Shown here: piece by piece, positions 56,066-64,000 of the stretch | Position numbering within the stretch: position 1 is the stretch's first letter | Layout of the letters: every line of letters begins with the position of its first letter | Source of the DNA: Streptomyces sp. NK15101 | GTDB lineage: Bacteria; Actinomycetota; Actinomycetes; Streptomycetales; Streptomycetaceae | Direction: 5' to 3' | Assembly (NCBI RefSeq): GCF_020400725.1 | Contig: NZ_JAINVG010000006.1 | Span: 1-64,000 of the forward strand | DNA length: 64,000 bases | Translations under genes and position numbers: made by a program | Notes under the pieces: model-generated | Told to the model about the DNA's origin: nothing | Seen by the model: the letters and a program-made list of their open reading frames with translations, nothing else | Database searches by the model: none

Positions 56066-57241
56066 ATGGCGATGATGCGGCTCCGGCGCGAGGATCCGCG
56101 GATCGTCGGGTCGTTCCGGCTCCACCGCAGGCTGGGGGCCGGCGGGATGGGCGTCGTGTACCTGGGATCCGACCGGCGCGGCCAGCGGGTGGCGCTGAAG
56201 GTGATCCGGCCCGACCTGGCCGAGGACCAGGAGTTCCGCTCGCGGTTCGCCCGCGAGGTGTCGGCGGCCCGGCGGATCCGCGGCGGCTGCACGGCCCGGC
56301 TCGTCGCCGCCGATCTGGAGGCCGACCGTCCCTGGTTCGCCACCCAGTACGTGCCCGGTCCCTCGCTGCACGACCGGGTCGCCGAGGAGGGTCCGCTGCG
56401 GGCCGCCGACGTGGCCTCGATCGGGGCGGCGCTCTCGGAGGGCCTCGTCGCCGTCCACGAGGCCGGGGTCGTCCACCGTGACCTGAAGCCCTCGAACATC
56501 CTGCTCTCCCCCAAGGGCCCCCGCATCATCGACTTCGGCATCGCCTGGGCCACCGGGGCCAGCACCCTGACCCACGTGGGCACGGCCGTCGGCTCCCCCG
56601 GGTTCCTCGCCCCCGAGCAGGTGCGCGGCGCGGCCGTCACCCCGGCCACCGACGTCTTCTCGCTCGGCGCCACCCTGGCGTACGCGGCGATGGCCGACTC
56701 CCCCTTCGGGCACGGCAGTTCCGAGGTCATGCTCTACCGCGTCGTGCACGAGGAGCCCCAGCTGCAAGGGGTGCCGGACGCGCTGGCGCCGCTCATCAGG
56801 GCCTGTCTGGCGAAGGACCCGGAGGACCGGCCCAGCACCCTGCAGCTGTCGATGCGGCTCAAGGAGATCGCGGCGCGCGAGGCCCAGGGGCTGCCCGTCC
56901 CCCGGCCGCCGGCGCAGCGGGAGCGCACCGAGGAGCGGAGCCCCGTCCGGCCCACCGAGCGGTACACGGACCGGGACGTGCCCGGCCGTGGCCCCGAGCG
57001 TGAGCGGGGTGCCGAGCGGGGGCGTGGAGCCGGTCCCTCCTCCCGTCCCTCGGCGGGGCCCCGGACCGGTGGCTCGCGGGGGCCGCAGTCCCGTCCCGGG
57101 ACCCGGCCCGGCGCGCGCTCCACGTCGACGGGGCGCCGGCCCGCCAACCCCCGGCTGCTGCGGCAGCGGCTCTTCGTCTTCGTGGTCGTGACGCTCGTCG
57201 TGGCCCTCGGGATCGCCGCCGCGCAGGCCCTGCAGGGGTAG
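56066..57241 (+). CDS. Serine/threonine protein kinase (PknB-like), membrane-anchored
   Basis: A 391-residue Hanks-type kinase. Gly-rich loop LGAGGMGVVYLG (23-34), lysine K45 in VALKVI, HRDLKPSN (137-144), DFG (156-158) and APEQVRG are all intact, so it should be active. A basic, Pro/Arg/Gly-rich linker (270-365) leads to one transmembrane helix (369-389) and then only two residues. There is no extracellular sensor (no PASTA). Ligand sensing must therefore lie elsewhere. GAGGGGACGGAC precedes the ATG. Confidence 0.92.
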   Translation: MAMMRLRREDPRIVGSFRLHRRLGAGGMGVVYLGSDRRGQRVALKVIRPDLAEDQEFRSRFAREVSAARRIRGGCTARLVAADLEADRPWFATQYVPGPSLHDRVAEEGPLRAADVASIGAALSEGLVAVHEAGVVHRDLKPSNILLSPKGPRIIDFGIAWATGASTLTHVGTAVGSPGFLAPEQVRGAAVTPATDVFSLGATLAYAAMADSPFGHGSSEVMLYRVVHEEPQLQGVPDALAPLIRACLAKDPEDRPSTLQLSMRLKEIAAREAQGLPVPRPPAQRERTEERSPVRPTERYTDRDVPGRGPERERGAERGRGAGPSSRPSAGPRTGGSRGPQSRPGTRPGARSTSTGRRPANPRLLRQRLFVFVVVTLVVALGIAAAQALQG

Positions 57242-57244
57242 GGG

Positions 57245-58063
57245 TCAGGATTCCGGGCGGCCCGTCGCCACCGCGTAGAACGCGACGGCCGCCGCCGCGC
57301 CCACGTTGAGCGAGTCGACGCCGTGGGCCATCGGGATGCGGACCCACTCGTCGGCGGCGCGCAGGGCCTGCGTGGACAGGCCGTCGCCCTCCGCCCCGAG
57401 CATCAGCGCCACCCGGTCCAGGCGGTGCGGGGCGGCCTCGTCGATCGAGGTCGCCTTCTCCGCCGGGGTGAGGGCGAGGAGCTTGAAGCCCGCCTCCCGT
57501 ACGGCCTCCAGGCCTCGGGGCCAGGCGTCCAGGCGGGCGTACGGGACCGAGAAGACCGCGCCCATGGAGACCTTCACCGAGCGTCGGTACAGCGGGTCCG
57601 CGCAGTCCGGGGACAGCAGGACCGCGTCCATGCCGAGGGCGGCGGCGCTGCGGAAGATGGCGCCGATGTTGGTGTGGTCGTTGACCGACTCCATGATCAC
57701 CACGCGGCGGGCGCCGGCGAGCAGCTCGCCGGCCTCCGGGAGCGGCTTGCGCTGCATCGAGGCCAGCGCGCCCCGGTGCACGTGGTAGCCGGTGACGCGC
57801 TCGGCGAGGTCCGGCTGGATCGCGTACACCGGCGCCGGGACCTCGTCGATGACGTCCCGCATGACGTCCACCCACTTGGCGGAGAGCAGCATCGACCGCA
57901 TCTCGTACCCGGCCTGCCTGGCCCGGCGGATGACCTTCTCGCCCTCCGCGATGAACAGGCCCTCGGCCGGCTCGCGCCGGCGGCGGAGCTCGACGTCGGT
58001 CAGGCCGGTGTAGTCGCGCAGGCGCGGGTCGTCGGGGTCGTCGATCGTGATGAGTTCGGCCAC
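57245..58063 (-). CDS. TrmH/SpoU family RNA methyltransferase
   Basis: A 272-residue SPOUT methyltransferase. The C-terminal knot shows ESVNDHTNIGAIFRSAAALG, VALMLGAEGDGLS and DSLNVGAAAAVAFYAV. The N-terminal domain is the substrate-binding part of the 23S rRNA 2'-O-methyltransferase type. Exact target nucleotide is not shown. Confidence 0.92.
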   Translation of the reverse strand: MAELITIDDPDDPRLRDYTGLTDVELRRRREPAEGLFIAEGEKVIRRARQAGYEMRSMLLSAKWVDVMRDVIDEVPAPVYAIQPDLAERVTGYHVHRGALASMQRKPLPEAGELLAGARRVVIMESVNDHTNIGAIFRSAAALGMDAVLLSPDCADPLYRRSVKVSMGAVFSVPYARLDAWPRGLEAVREAGFKLLALTPAEKATSIDEAAPHRLDRVALMLGAEGDGLSTQALRAADEWVRIPMAHGVDSLNVGAAAAVAFYAVATGRPES

Positions 58064-58104
58064 GAGGTGATACTGCCTTGTCCGGGGTGCGGTGCCAATG
58101 TGTG

Positions 58105-58134
58105 CGGGGGCGACCTGTCGTCCGGTCGCCCCCG
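58105..58134 (-). terminator. CysG-like gene terminator
   Basis: An 11-bp perfect stem CGGGGGCGACC/GGTCGCCCCCG (58105-58115 with 58124-58134) and 8-nt loop, 74 bases past the stop of the methyltransferase gene. Confidence 0.75.
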
Positions 58135-58157
58135 GTCGCGCGGTTGCCGTCGTGCGC

Positions 58158-58203
58158 GGGTGCGTGGTGTGGGTGTGCGTGGGTGCGTGGTGCGGGTGTG
58201 CGC
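58158..58203. repeat. 23-bp tandem repeat, two copies
   Basis: GT-rich unit 58158-58180 and 58181-58203, differing at two C/T positions. It lies between the stop of the CysG-like gene and its terminator hairpin. Confidence 0.75.
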
Positions 58204-58208
58204 GGGGG

Positions 58209-59441
58209 TTACTTCGTCAGTTTGTCGGGGCCCTCGGTGACAACCTCGCCGATGACGATGACCGCCGGCGGGCGGACCTCCTCCGCCCTGACCGTCTCCG
58301 CGACCGTCGCCAGCGTCGCGTCCACCCGGCGCTGGGTCGCCGTCGTGCCCTCCTGGATCAGGGCCAGGGGGGTGTCCGGGGACTTGCCGTGGGCGATCAG
58401 CGCCTCGGCGATCTTCCCGATCTTGTCGACGCCCATGAGGATGACGAGGGTGCCGGTGAGCTTCGCGAGCGACGCCCAGTCGACGAGCGAGCGCGGGTCG
58501 TCGGGGGCCACGTGGCCGCTGACCACCGTGAACTCGTGGGCCACTCCGCGGTGCGTCACCGGGATGCCGGCCGCGCCGGGGACCGAGATCGAGCTGGAGA
58601 TGCCGGGGACCACCGTGCAGGCGATGCCCTCGGCGAGCAGCGCCTGGGCCTCCTCCATGCCCCGGCCGAAGACGAACGGGTCCCCGCCCTTCAGACGGAC
58701 CACGGACTTGCCCTGCTTGGCGTGCTCGATGAGCGCGTTGTTGATGGCCTCCTGGGCCATGAAGCGGCCGTACGGGATCTTCGCCGCGTCGATCACCTCG
58801 ACGTGCGGCGGGAGCTCGTCCAGGAGGTCGCGGGGGCCGAGCCGGTCCGCGATGACCACGTCCGCCTCCGCGAGCAGCCTGCGGCCCCGGACGGTGATGA
58901 GGTCCGGGTCGCCGGGGCCGCCGCCCACCAGGGCGACGAAGGGGGTGCGGGAGCGGTGCGCGGGCGCGGCGATCGAGCCGTCGCGGAGGCCCTCGACGAT
59001 CGCGTCGCGCACGGCGGCGGAGCGGCGGGGGTCGTGGCCGGTGAGCACCGCCACCGTGACGCCCGCGTCCCTGCCGGTCGCCGGGGTCCAGGCCGTCGCC
59101 GCCTCGGCGTCGTCCGCGCGCACGCACCAGGTCCTGGTCCGCTCGGCCTCGGCCGAGGCGGCGGCGTTCGCGGCCGGGTCCGTGGTCGCCACCAGGGCGT
59201 ACCAGGCGTCGGCCAGGTCCCCGTCCTCGTACCGGCGCTTGATCCAGGTGATCTCGCCCGTCTCCGCCATCGCGTCCACGGACGGGGTCGCGGACGGGGA
59301 GATCAGGGTGATGTCGGCACCCGCGGCGATGAGGGCCGGAAGTCGGCGCTGGGCCACCTGGCCGCCGCCGAGGACGACGACGCGGCGGCCGGCGAGGCGG
59401 AGCCCCACGGGGTAGGCGGGGTGCTCGGTGTTCTCTGCCAT
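58209..59441 (-). CDS. CysG-like bifunctional precorrin-2 dehydrogenase / uroporphyrinogen-III C-methyltransferase
   Basis: A 410-residue fusion. The N-terminal Rossmann half (GLRLAGRRVVVLGGGQVAQRR) matches the NAD-dependent dehydrogenase/ferrochelatase of siroheme synthesis. The C-terminal half matches SAM:uroporphyrinogen III methyltransferase, with LVGGGPGDPDLITVRG, RLKGGDPFVFGRGMEEAQ and VVPGISSSISVPGAAGIPVTHRG. It makes precorrin-2, the branch point to siroheme and cobalamin. ATG 59441. Operator-like inverted repeat 59513-59531 lies upstream. Confidence 0.93.
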   Translation of the reverse strand: MAENTEHPAYPVGLRLAGRRVVVLGGGQVAQRRLPALIAAGADITLISPSATPSVDAMAETGEITWIKRRYEDGDLADAWYALVATTDPAANAAASAEAERTRTWCVRADDAEAATAWTPATGRDAGVTVAVLTGHDPRRSAAVRDAIVEGLRDGSIAAPAHRSRTPFVALVGGGPGDPDLITVRGRRLLAEADVVIADRLGPRDLLDELPPHVEVIDAAKIPYGRFMAQEAINNALIEHAKQGKSVVRLKGGDPFVFGRGMEEAQALLAEGIACTVVPGISSSISVPGAAGIPVTHRGVAHEFTVVSGHVAPDDPRSLVDWASLAKLTGTLVILMGVDKIGKIAEALIAHGKSPDTPLALIQEGTTATQRRVDATLATVAETVRAEEVRPPAVIVIGEVVTEGPDKLTK

Positions 59442-59512
59442 GGGTGAGCGGCTCCTCGGAGAGCGTGCGGTGCGGGCGAGGGTGCCGCTGCGGCGGTGGA
59501 GCGGCTCTGCAC

Positions 59513-59531
59513 GGTCACGATAGCGGTGACC
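59513..59531 (-). promoter_or_regulatory. Operator-like inverted repeat upstream of CysG-like gene
   Basis: GGTCAC-N7-GTGACC, 72 bases before the ATG. It overlaps a possible -10 box TATCGT on the minus strand. No known regulator assigned. Confidence 0.4.
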
Positions 59532-59592
59532 TGGGGATTGCTGGGTGTGACGGATGTCCCCCGGCCGGTGGGCGGGTGCGTGGGGGCGCTCC

Positions 59593-59694
59593 GGAACCGG
59601 GTCCGGGACCGCGTGGTTCACGGCGACTTCGGGGCGTCGGCGCTCGTGGCGCGTACGCGCCGCACCTCACGCTTCACGTCCCGGACCCGGTTCC
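59593..59694. repeat. 17-bp perfect inverted repeat with nested palindrome
   Basis: 59593-59609 and 59678-59694 are exact reverse complements (17 bp) separated by 68 bases. Inside, a 14-bp perfect palindrome, GGCGCGTACGCGCC, lies at 59648-59661. It is placed between the BluB-CobT terminator and the CysG-like promoter. Confidence 0.85.
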
Positions 59695-59734
59695 CGCGCG
59701 TCCCCCGCTCCCGTGTGCGGGCGGGGGACGCGCG
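59695..59734 (-). terminator. BluB-CobT gene terminator
   Basis: A perfect 14-bp stem (59695-59708 with 59721-59734) and 12-nt loop, 6 bases past the stop. Confidence 0.88.
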
Positions 59735-59740
59735 GTGGTG

Positions 59741-62700
59741 CTACTTCTCGGTGACTCCCGCCGAGTCGAACGTGGCCACCTCGTGCATCGCGCGGGCCGC
59801 GCTCTGGACCAGGGGCAGGGCCAGCAGGGCGCCCGTGCCCTCGCCGAGGCGGAGGTCCAGGTCGACCAGCGGGCGCAGGCCCAGCTTGTTCAGGGCCGCC
59901 ACGTGGCCCGGCTCGGCGCTGCGGTGGCCCGCGATGCACGCCGCGAGGGACTCGGGGGCGATGGCGCGGGCCACGAGGGCCGCCGCGCCCGTGGAGACGC
60001 CGTCCAGGATGACCGGGGTGCGGAGCGAGGCCGCGCCCAGGATCAGACCCACGAGGGCCGCGTGCTCCAGGCCGCCGACCGCCGACAGGACGCCGATCGG
60101 GTCCGCCGGGTCGGGCTTGTGCAGGTCGAGGGCGCGCCGGACCACGTCCACCTTGCGGGCGTGCGTCTCGTCGTTGATGCCGGTGCCCCGGCCCGTGACC
60201 TCGGCCGCGTCCACGCCCGTGTAGACCGAGATCAGCGCGGCGGACGCGGTGGTGTTCGCGATGCCCATCTCGCCCGTGAGCAGTGCCTTGTTGCCCGCCG
60301 CCACCAGGTCGCGGGCCGTTTCGATGCCCACTTCGATCGCGGCCAGTACTTCTTCGCGGGTCATGGCGAGGCCCGTGGTGAAGTCGCCGGTGCCCGGGCG
60401 GACCTTGCGGGGCAGGAGGCCGGGGGTGGCGGGGAGTTCCGACTTCACGCCCACGTCGATGACGCAGACCTCGGCGCCCACCTGGTTCGCGAAGGCGTTG
60501 CAGACCGCTCCCCCGCCGAGGAAGTTGGCCACCATCTGGCCGGTGACCTCCTGCGGCCACGGGGTGACGCCCTGGGCGTGGACACCGTGGTCGCCGGCGA
60601 AGATCGCCACGGCGGCCGGCTCCGGGATCGGGGGCGGGCAGACGCGGGAGAGGCCCGAGAGCTGTGCGGAGATGATCTCCAGCATGCCCAGGGCGCCCGC
60701 CGGCTTGGTCATGCGCTTCTGCCGCTCCCACGCCTCGCCGAGCGCCTTGGCGTCCAGCGGGCGGATGTTCGCGACGGTCTCCTGGAGCAGGTCGTGCGGC
60801 TCCTCGCCGGGCAGCGCACGGCGGCCGTACGTCTCCTCGTGGACGACCCAGGCCAGCGGGCGGCGCTTGGACCAGCCCGCCTGCATCAGCTCGGGCTCCT
60901 CGGGGAACTCGTCGACGTAGCCCACGCAGAGGTACGCGACCACTTCGAGGTGCTCGGGAAGGCCGAGCGCACGGACCATCTCGCGCTCGTCGAAGAAGCT
61001 GACCCAGCCGACGCCGAGGCCCTCGGCACGGGCCGCGAGCCAGAGGTTCTCGACGGCGAGCGCCGAGGAGTACGGGGCCATCTGCGGCTGCGTGTAGCGG
61101 CCCAGCGTGTGGCGGCCGCCCCGGGTGGGGTCGGCGGTCACGACGATGTTCACCGGGGTGTCGAGGATGGCCTCGATCTTCAGTTCCTTGAACTGCTTCG
61201 CCCGGGCCTTCGGCAGCGACTTGGCGTAGGCCTCGCGCTGGCGCTGGGCCAGCTCGTGCATCGTCTGCCGGGTCTCGGCGGAGCGGATGACGACGAAGTC
61301 CCAGGGCTGGGAGTGGCCCACGCTGGGCGCGGTGTGGGCCGCTTCGAGGACGCGCAGGAGCACCTCGTGCGGGATGGGGTCGCTGCGGAAGCCGTTGCGG
61401 ATGTCGCGGCGCTCGCGCATCACGCGGAGGACCGCCTCGCGCTCGGCGTCGTCGTAGCCCGGGGCCGGGGAGGCGGGGCGCGTCTCCGCCTGCTCCCCGG
61501 CCTCGGCCGGGGATTCGGGCGTCGAGGAGTCGGGGCGGGTCTCCGCCTGCTCCTCGGCCGGGGATGCGGACGCCGGCGCCTCGGACGCCGGGGAGTCGGG
61601 CGTCGGCGCGTCGGCCTGGGCCCGGGGCTCCGGCTGTCCGTCCGCCGGGGCCTCGGCCTCGGGGACCGCCATGGCCTCGGGGGTCGGCTCGGGCTGCCGG
61701 ACCGGCTCCTCCGCGAGGACGGGGGTCTCCTCGGCCACCGCCTCCGTCCGGACCTCGGCGGGCGCGTCGACCGGGGCCTCCGCCACGGCCTCGACGGCGG
61801 CGGGCTGCTCGACGGACTGCTCCGCGACGGGCTGCTCCACGACGGCCTCCGCGACCGGCTCGACGGCCTCGGGGGCGGTCTCGGGCGCGGCTTCGACGAC
61901 CTGGGGCTCGGTCGGCTGGGCCAGGGCGGGCTCCTCCGCGGGCTGCACGGCCTCGGGCGCGGGCTCGGCCGGGGCCTCCGCCACGGGTTCGACCACCTGC
62001 TGCTCGACGACCTGCGCCGGTTCGGCGGCGGGCTCGCCCTCGCGGGGAGCGGGCACGGTCCCCCGGGCGTCCACGGGCTCCGCGACGGGCTGCTCCACGA
62101 CGGCCTCGATGGCCGCCGCGGGCTCGACGGCCTCGGCCGGGGCCTCCGCCACGGGCTCCACGGGCGTCTCCGCCACGGGCTCGGCCGGCAGCGACGGCTC
62201 CTCGGCCGGCGCCTGGTCCGCTACCGGAGCCTGCTCCGCGACCGGTGTCGGCTCGGCGGCCTGGGGCGCCTCGGCGGCCGGGCTGGGGGCCAGGTGCGGG
62301 GTCGTCGGGACGGAGCCCTCGACCTGGACGAACTGGGCCGCCGGCGGGACGACCGTTTCTGCGGGGGCCTGCGGCGCGGCCGCCTCCTGCGGCTGAGCGA
62401 CCCACGGCTCGGCGCCCTGCGGGGCGAGCTGCTGGTCCTGCGCGATCTCGAAGTACTCGGGGCCGGTGGTCGGCGGGCCCGGGTTCCGCGCCGGCATCGG
62501 GGCGGGGGCCGTGGCCACGACCGGCTCGGGGGCCGGCGCGGGCTGCGGGGCCGGCGCGGGCGCGGCCGCCGGGCCGCGGTCGGCGAGGGAGAGCACGACG
62601 CCGCCGGAGGTGTCGGGCACCGGCGGGCCCATGTGCAGGGGGCGGCGGGCCGGCGGCGGGGTCGGGGCCGTGGCCGGCGGGGGCGTGCGGACGCCGCCGA

Positions 62701-63217
62701 GGTCGACGGAGCCGGTGTCGCGGCCGGCCGCCTCGTGGGCGCCGGTGTCGAGGATGCCGGGCTCGTAGCCGTGCTCGGTGGCCACGGGGACGCCGTGCGC
62801 CGGGGTGCCGAGCGGCACGCCCTGCGGCGGGGTCTGGCCCTGCGGGGCGGTCAGCACGTCGGCGAGGGCCACCCCGTCGGGGAGCGGACCCGTGAGCGGG
62901 TCCGGCAGCGGGTCGGTGAGCGGGTCGCCCATCGGGACCTGCGCCTCCGGGACGGCCGCGTGCGGCACGCCCTGGTTCGGGACGACCGGGGGCGCCGGCG
63001 GGGCCGGTACGGCGACCGGCGGCGCGGGCACGACGCCCGGCGGGTGCTCGCTCCAGGCGCCCTGGGCGCCCGGCATCAGGAGCAGGTCGTCGTCCTCGGT
63101 GGTGTGGCCGGAGGGGTCCAGGAAGGTGTACGCGTCCGGAGCGGGGATGCCCGGCTGCTCGACCATGCCTGCGTTCTCCGGCAGCCCCTCGCCCGGGACC
63201 TGGCCGGTGTCCGTCAT
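59741..63217 (-). CDS. Fused 5,6-dimethylbenzimidazole synthase (BluB) - CobT phosphoribosyltransferase
   Basis: A 1158-residue fusion for the lower ligand of cobalamin. Residues 1-585 are a Pro/Ala/Glu/Val-rich region without globular features. About 587-800 is BluB (RRDIRNGFRSDPIPHEVLLR, APSVGHSQPWDFVVIRS; FMN-dependent conversion to dimethylbenzimidazole). About 805-1158 is CobT (AGDHGVHAQGVTPWPQEVT, GEMGIANTTASAAL, and the catalytic glutamate in RLGEGTGALLAL), which attaches ribose phosphate to that base. ATG 63217. A 330-base gap upstream has no visible B12 riboswitch. The BluB-CobT fusion is known from some actinobacteria; the very long leader is the odd part. Confidence 0.93.
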   Translation of the reverse strand: MTDTGQVPGEGLPENAGMVEQPGIPAPDAYTFLDPSGHTTEDDDLLLMPGAQGAWSEHPPGVVPAPPVAVPAPPAPPVVPNQGVPHAAVPEAQVPMGDPLTDPLPDPLTGPLPDGVALADVLTAPQGQTPPQGVPLGTPAHGVPVATEHGYEPGILDTGAHEAAGRDTGSVDLGGVRTPPPATAPTPPPARRPLHMGPPVPDTSGGVVLSLADRGPAAAPAPAPQPAPAPEPVVATAPAPMPARNPGPPTTGPEYFEIAQDQQLAPQGAEPWVAQPQEAAAPQAPAETVVPPAAQFVQVEGSVPTTPHLAPSPAAEAPQAAEPTPVAEQAPVADQAPAEEPSLPAEPVAETPVEPVAEAPAEAVEPAAAIEAVVEQPVAEPVDARGTVPAPREGEPAAEPAQVVEQQVVEPVAEAPAEPAPEAVQPAEEPALAQPTEPQVVEAAPETAPEAVEPVAEAVVEQPVAEQSVEQPAAVEAVAEAPVDAPAEVRTEAVAEETPVLAEEPVRQPEPTPEAMAVPEAEAPADGQPEPRAQADAPTPDSPASEAPASASPAEEQAETRPDSSTPESPAEAGEQAETRPASPAPGYDDAEREAVLRVMRERRDIRNGFRSDPIPHEVLLRVLEAAHTAPSVGHSQPWDFVVIRSAETRQTMHELAQRQREAYAKSLPKARAKQFKELKIEAILDTPVNIVVTADPTRGGRHTLGRYTQPQMAPYSSALAVENLWLAARAEGLGVGWVSFFDEREMVRALGLPEHLEVVAYLCVGYVDEFPEEPELMQAGWSKRRPLAWVVHEETYGRRALPGEEPHDLLQETVANIRPLDAKALGEAWERQKRMTKPAGALGMLEIISAQLSGLSRVCPPPIPEPAAVAIFAGDHGVHAQGVTPWPQEVTGQMVANFLGGGAVCNAFANQVGAEVCVIDVGVKSELPATPGLLPRKVRPGTGDFTTGLAMTREEVLAAIEVGIETARDLVAAGNKALLTGEMGIANTTASAALISVYTGVDAAEVTGRGTGINDETHARKVDVVRRALDLHKPDPADPIGVLSAVGGLEHAALVGLILGAASLRTPVILDGVSTGAAALVARAIAPESLAACIAGHRSAEPGHVAALNKLGLRPLVDLDLRLGEGTGALLALPLVQSAARAMHEVATFDSAGVTEK

Positions 63218-63548
63218 GCGTACCCCTCGCCCATCGCTTGTGCTCCTTCAGACCTGCGCCCGTCGACAAGAACGAGCGCGCGCGCCGCGCGGCACGAAAC
63301 ACGCGCGGACACCCACACATTGTCGCGGCCTTCGGCCATCGTGGCAGGGAGATCTGCCACGGTGCGCTGTGGACTGCGCCACGTCGCGCGGTCCCCCCTT
63401 GTCGAGTACCACATCAGTGGCACAAAACGGCCACCAATTCGGGACATTGGCGAACAGAGCGCCGAACGTCCCGGTGCGGTACAACAATCGGCCAGCCTAC
63501 CCTGCCCCGGCAGGGCGGCCTGGTCACGGGTGGGGGCCTCGACAGGAC
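63218..63548. other. 331-base gap upstream of BluB-CobT gene
   Basis: No gene. It holds palindrome GTGGCAG-N6-CTGCCAC (63341-63360, centred on AGATCT) and a larger imperfect hairpin at about 63440-63473. I looked for the conserved parts of a cobalamin riboswitch on the minus strand and did not find a convincing set. Confidence 0.5.
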
Positions 63549-64000
63549 CTAGGAGGAGTTCGCCCTGCGTCCGGACAGCAGGAACACGACCGAACGCTCG
63601 CGTTCCGACCAGTCGTCCGGATCGAGTCCGACGGTCTGGAGGAGGACGCTCTCGACGGCGTAGCCGCCGTCGGCGAGGGCGGCGCCGATCGCCTCGGCCT
63701 CGTCGCGGGTGGAGGCGTGGACCACGATGCGCTCCGGGCGCCGGTCGGTGCAGGCGGTGACGACGGGGACGCCGCCGGCCGCGATCCGTACGACGTCGGG
63801 TTCGGGCAGGCTCTCCAGGACGTGCGGGGCTCGGCCGGGGACGGTCTGGAGGAGGACCCCGTGGCGGCGGGCGGCCCGTTCGGTGCGGGCGCAGGCGTCC
63901 GGGTCGGCGTCCACGGCGATGACGGCGGCGCCGAAGCGGGCGGCCTCGACGGAGAAGGCGCCGCCCGCGCAGCCGATGTCCCAGACGAGGTCGCCGGTGC
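63549..64000 (-). CDS. Precorrin-6Y methyltransferase, CbiT/CobL C-terminal part (truncated by window edge)
   Basis: The C-terminal 150 residues of a SAM-dependent methyltransferase. At the edge the translation reads GDLVWDIGCAGGAFSVEAARFG, the SAM-binding motif of CbiT. The usual CbiT sequence is DIGAGSGS, so the motif here is a variant. EPDVVRIAAGG and RIVVHASTRDEAE follow, and the protein ends VVFLLSGRR. The N-terminal (CbiE) part must lie beyond the window, so the true start is not visible. It fits the cobalamin genes next to it. The ring-contraction/decarboxylation step at C15 is the inferred role. Confidence 0.85.
   Translation of the reverse strand, partial: TGDLVWDIGCAGGAFSVEAARFGAAVIAVDADPDACARTERAARRHGVLLQTVPGRAPHVLESLPEPDVVRIAAGGVPVVTACTDRRPERIVVHASTRDEAEAIGAALADGGYAVESVLLQTVGLDPDDWSERERSVVFLLSGRRANSS

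Noticed and set aside
63218..63548. Possible cobalamin riboswitch before the BluB-CobT gene
   Set aside because: A GCCACTG match exists, but the other conserved segments of the riboswitch were not found around it.
59444..63760. A plus-strand open frame of 1438 codons opposite the BluB-CobT gene
   Set aside because: Antisense shadow of a high-GC gene: Gly/Arg/Leu-rich with no motifs, and the minus strand encodes clear BluB and CobT domains.

Overview
The window is very GC-rich, densely packed actinobacterial DNA. It is almost certainly from a Streptomyces chromosome. The evidence is the SsgB sporulation protein, the actinobacterial PI-mannoside genes, frequent GTG starts, ATGA/GTGA overlaps between genes, and a gene order (aroE-mltG-ruvX-alaS ... 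hisS ... relA-apt-secF-secD-yajC-ruvBAC-yebC-pdxT-pdxS ... pimA-patA-pgsA ... thrS) that from memory matches the conserved core of Streptomyces and, more loosely, Mycobacterium. No transposase, integrase, prophage or CRISPR array was seen.

Layout. 0-6.8 kb: minus-strand run aroE, mltG, ruvX, alaS and two small membrane-linked proteins. 6.9-9.1 kb: a lone STAND-type ATPase on plus. 9.2-14.3 kb: rpsD, rarA, a VKOR-family protein, hisS and a metallo-hydrolase, all minus. 14.4-16.7 kb: plus-strand cyclophilin and a DUF349 coiled-coil protein, closed by a perfect bidirectional terminator. 16.7-28.4 kb: minus-strand stringent response, purine salvage, Sec accessory, Holliday-junction and vitamin B6 genes. 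28.5-32.9 kb: a LemA-like protein, a lactonase-like hydrolase, a 333-bp inverted-repeat element and the overlapping pgsA-patA-pimA operon. 33.1-37.2 kb: an EF-G-like GTPase and a large protein of unknown function. 37.2-43.4 kb: HIT protein, potassium channel, thrS, a coupled pair of poorly known genes (DUF4365 nuclease-like plus a partner with a possible OB fold) and a DEDDh exonuclease. 43.5-53 kb: two identical tRNA-Val(CAC) genes bracketing a 911-residue membrane protein, ssgB, small membrane proteins, and pabB-pabC for folate. 53.2-53.8 kb: six tRNA genes (Gly, Cys, four Val-GAC). 53.9-64 kb: kinase-like and regulatory genes, then siroheme/cobalamin genes: a CysG-like fusion, a BluB-CobT fusion with a very long disordered N-terminus, and the truncated end of a CbiT/CobL methyltransferase.

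Most genes are housekeeping. The parts that deserve a second look are the DUF4365 module, the palindromic repeat element between the lactonase and pimA, the relA leader with a TTG start, the tRNA-Val array, the BluB-CobT fusion, and several inverted repeats around the cobalamin genes. Gene names rest on reading motifs in the translations; no database search was run.
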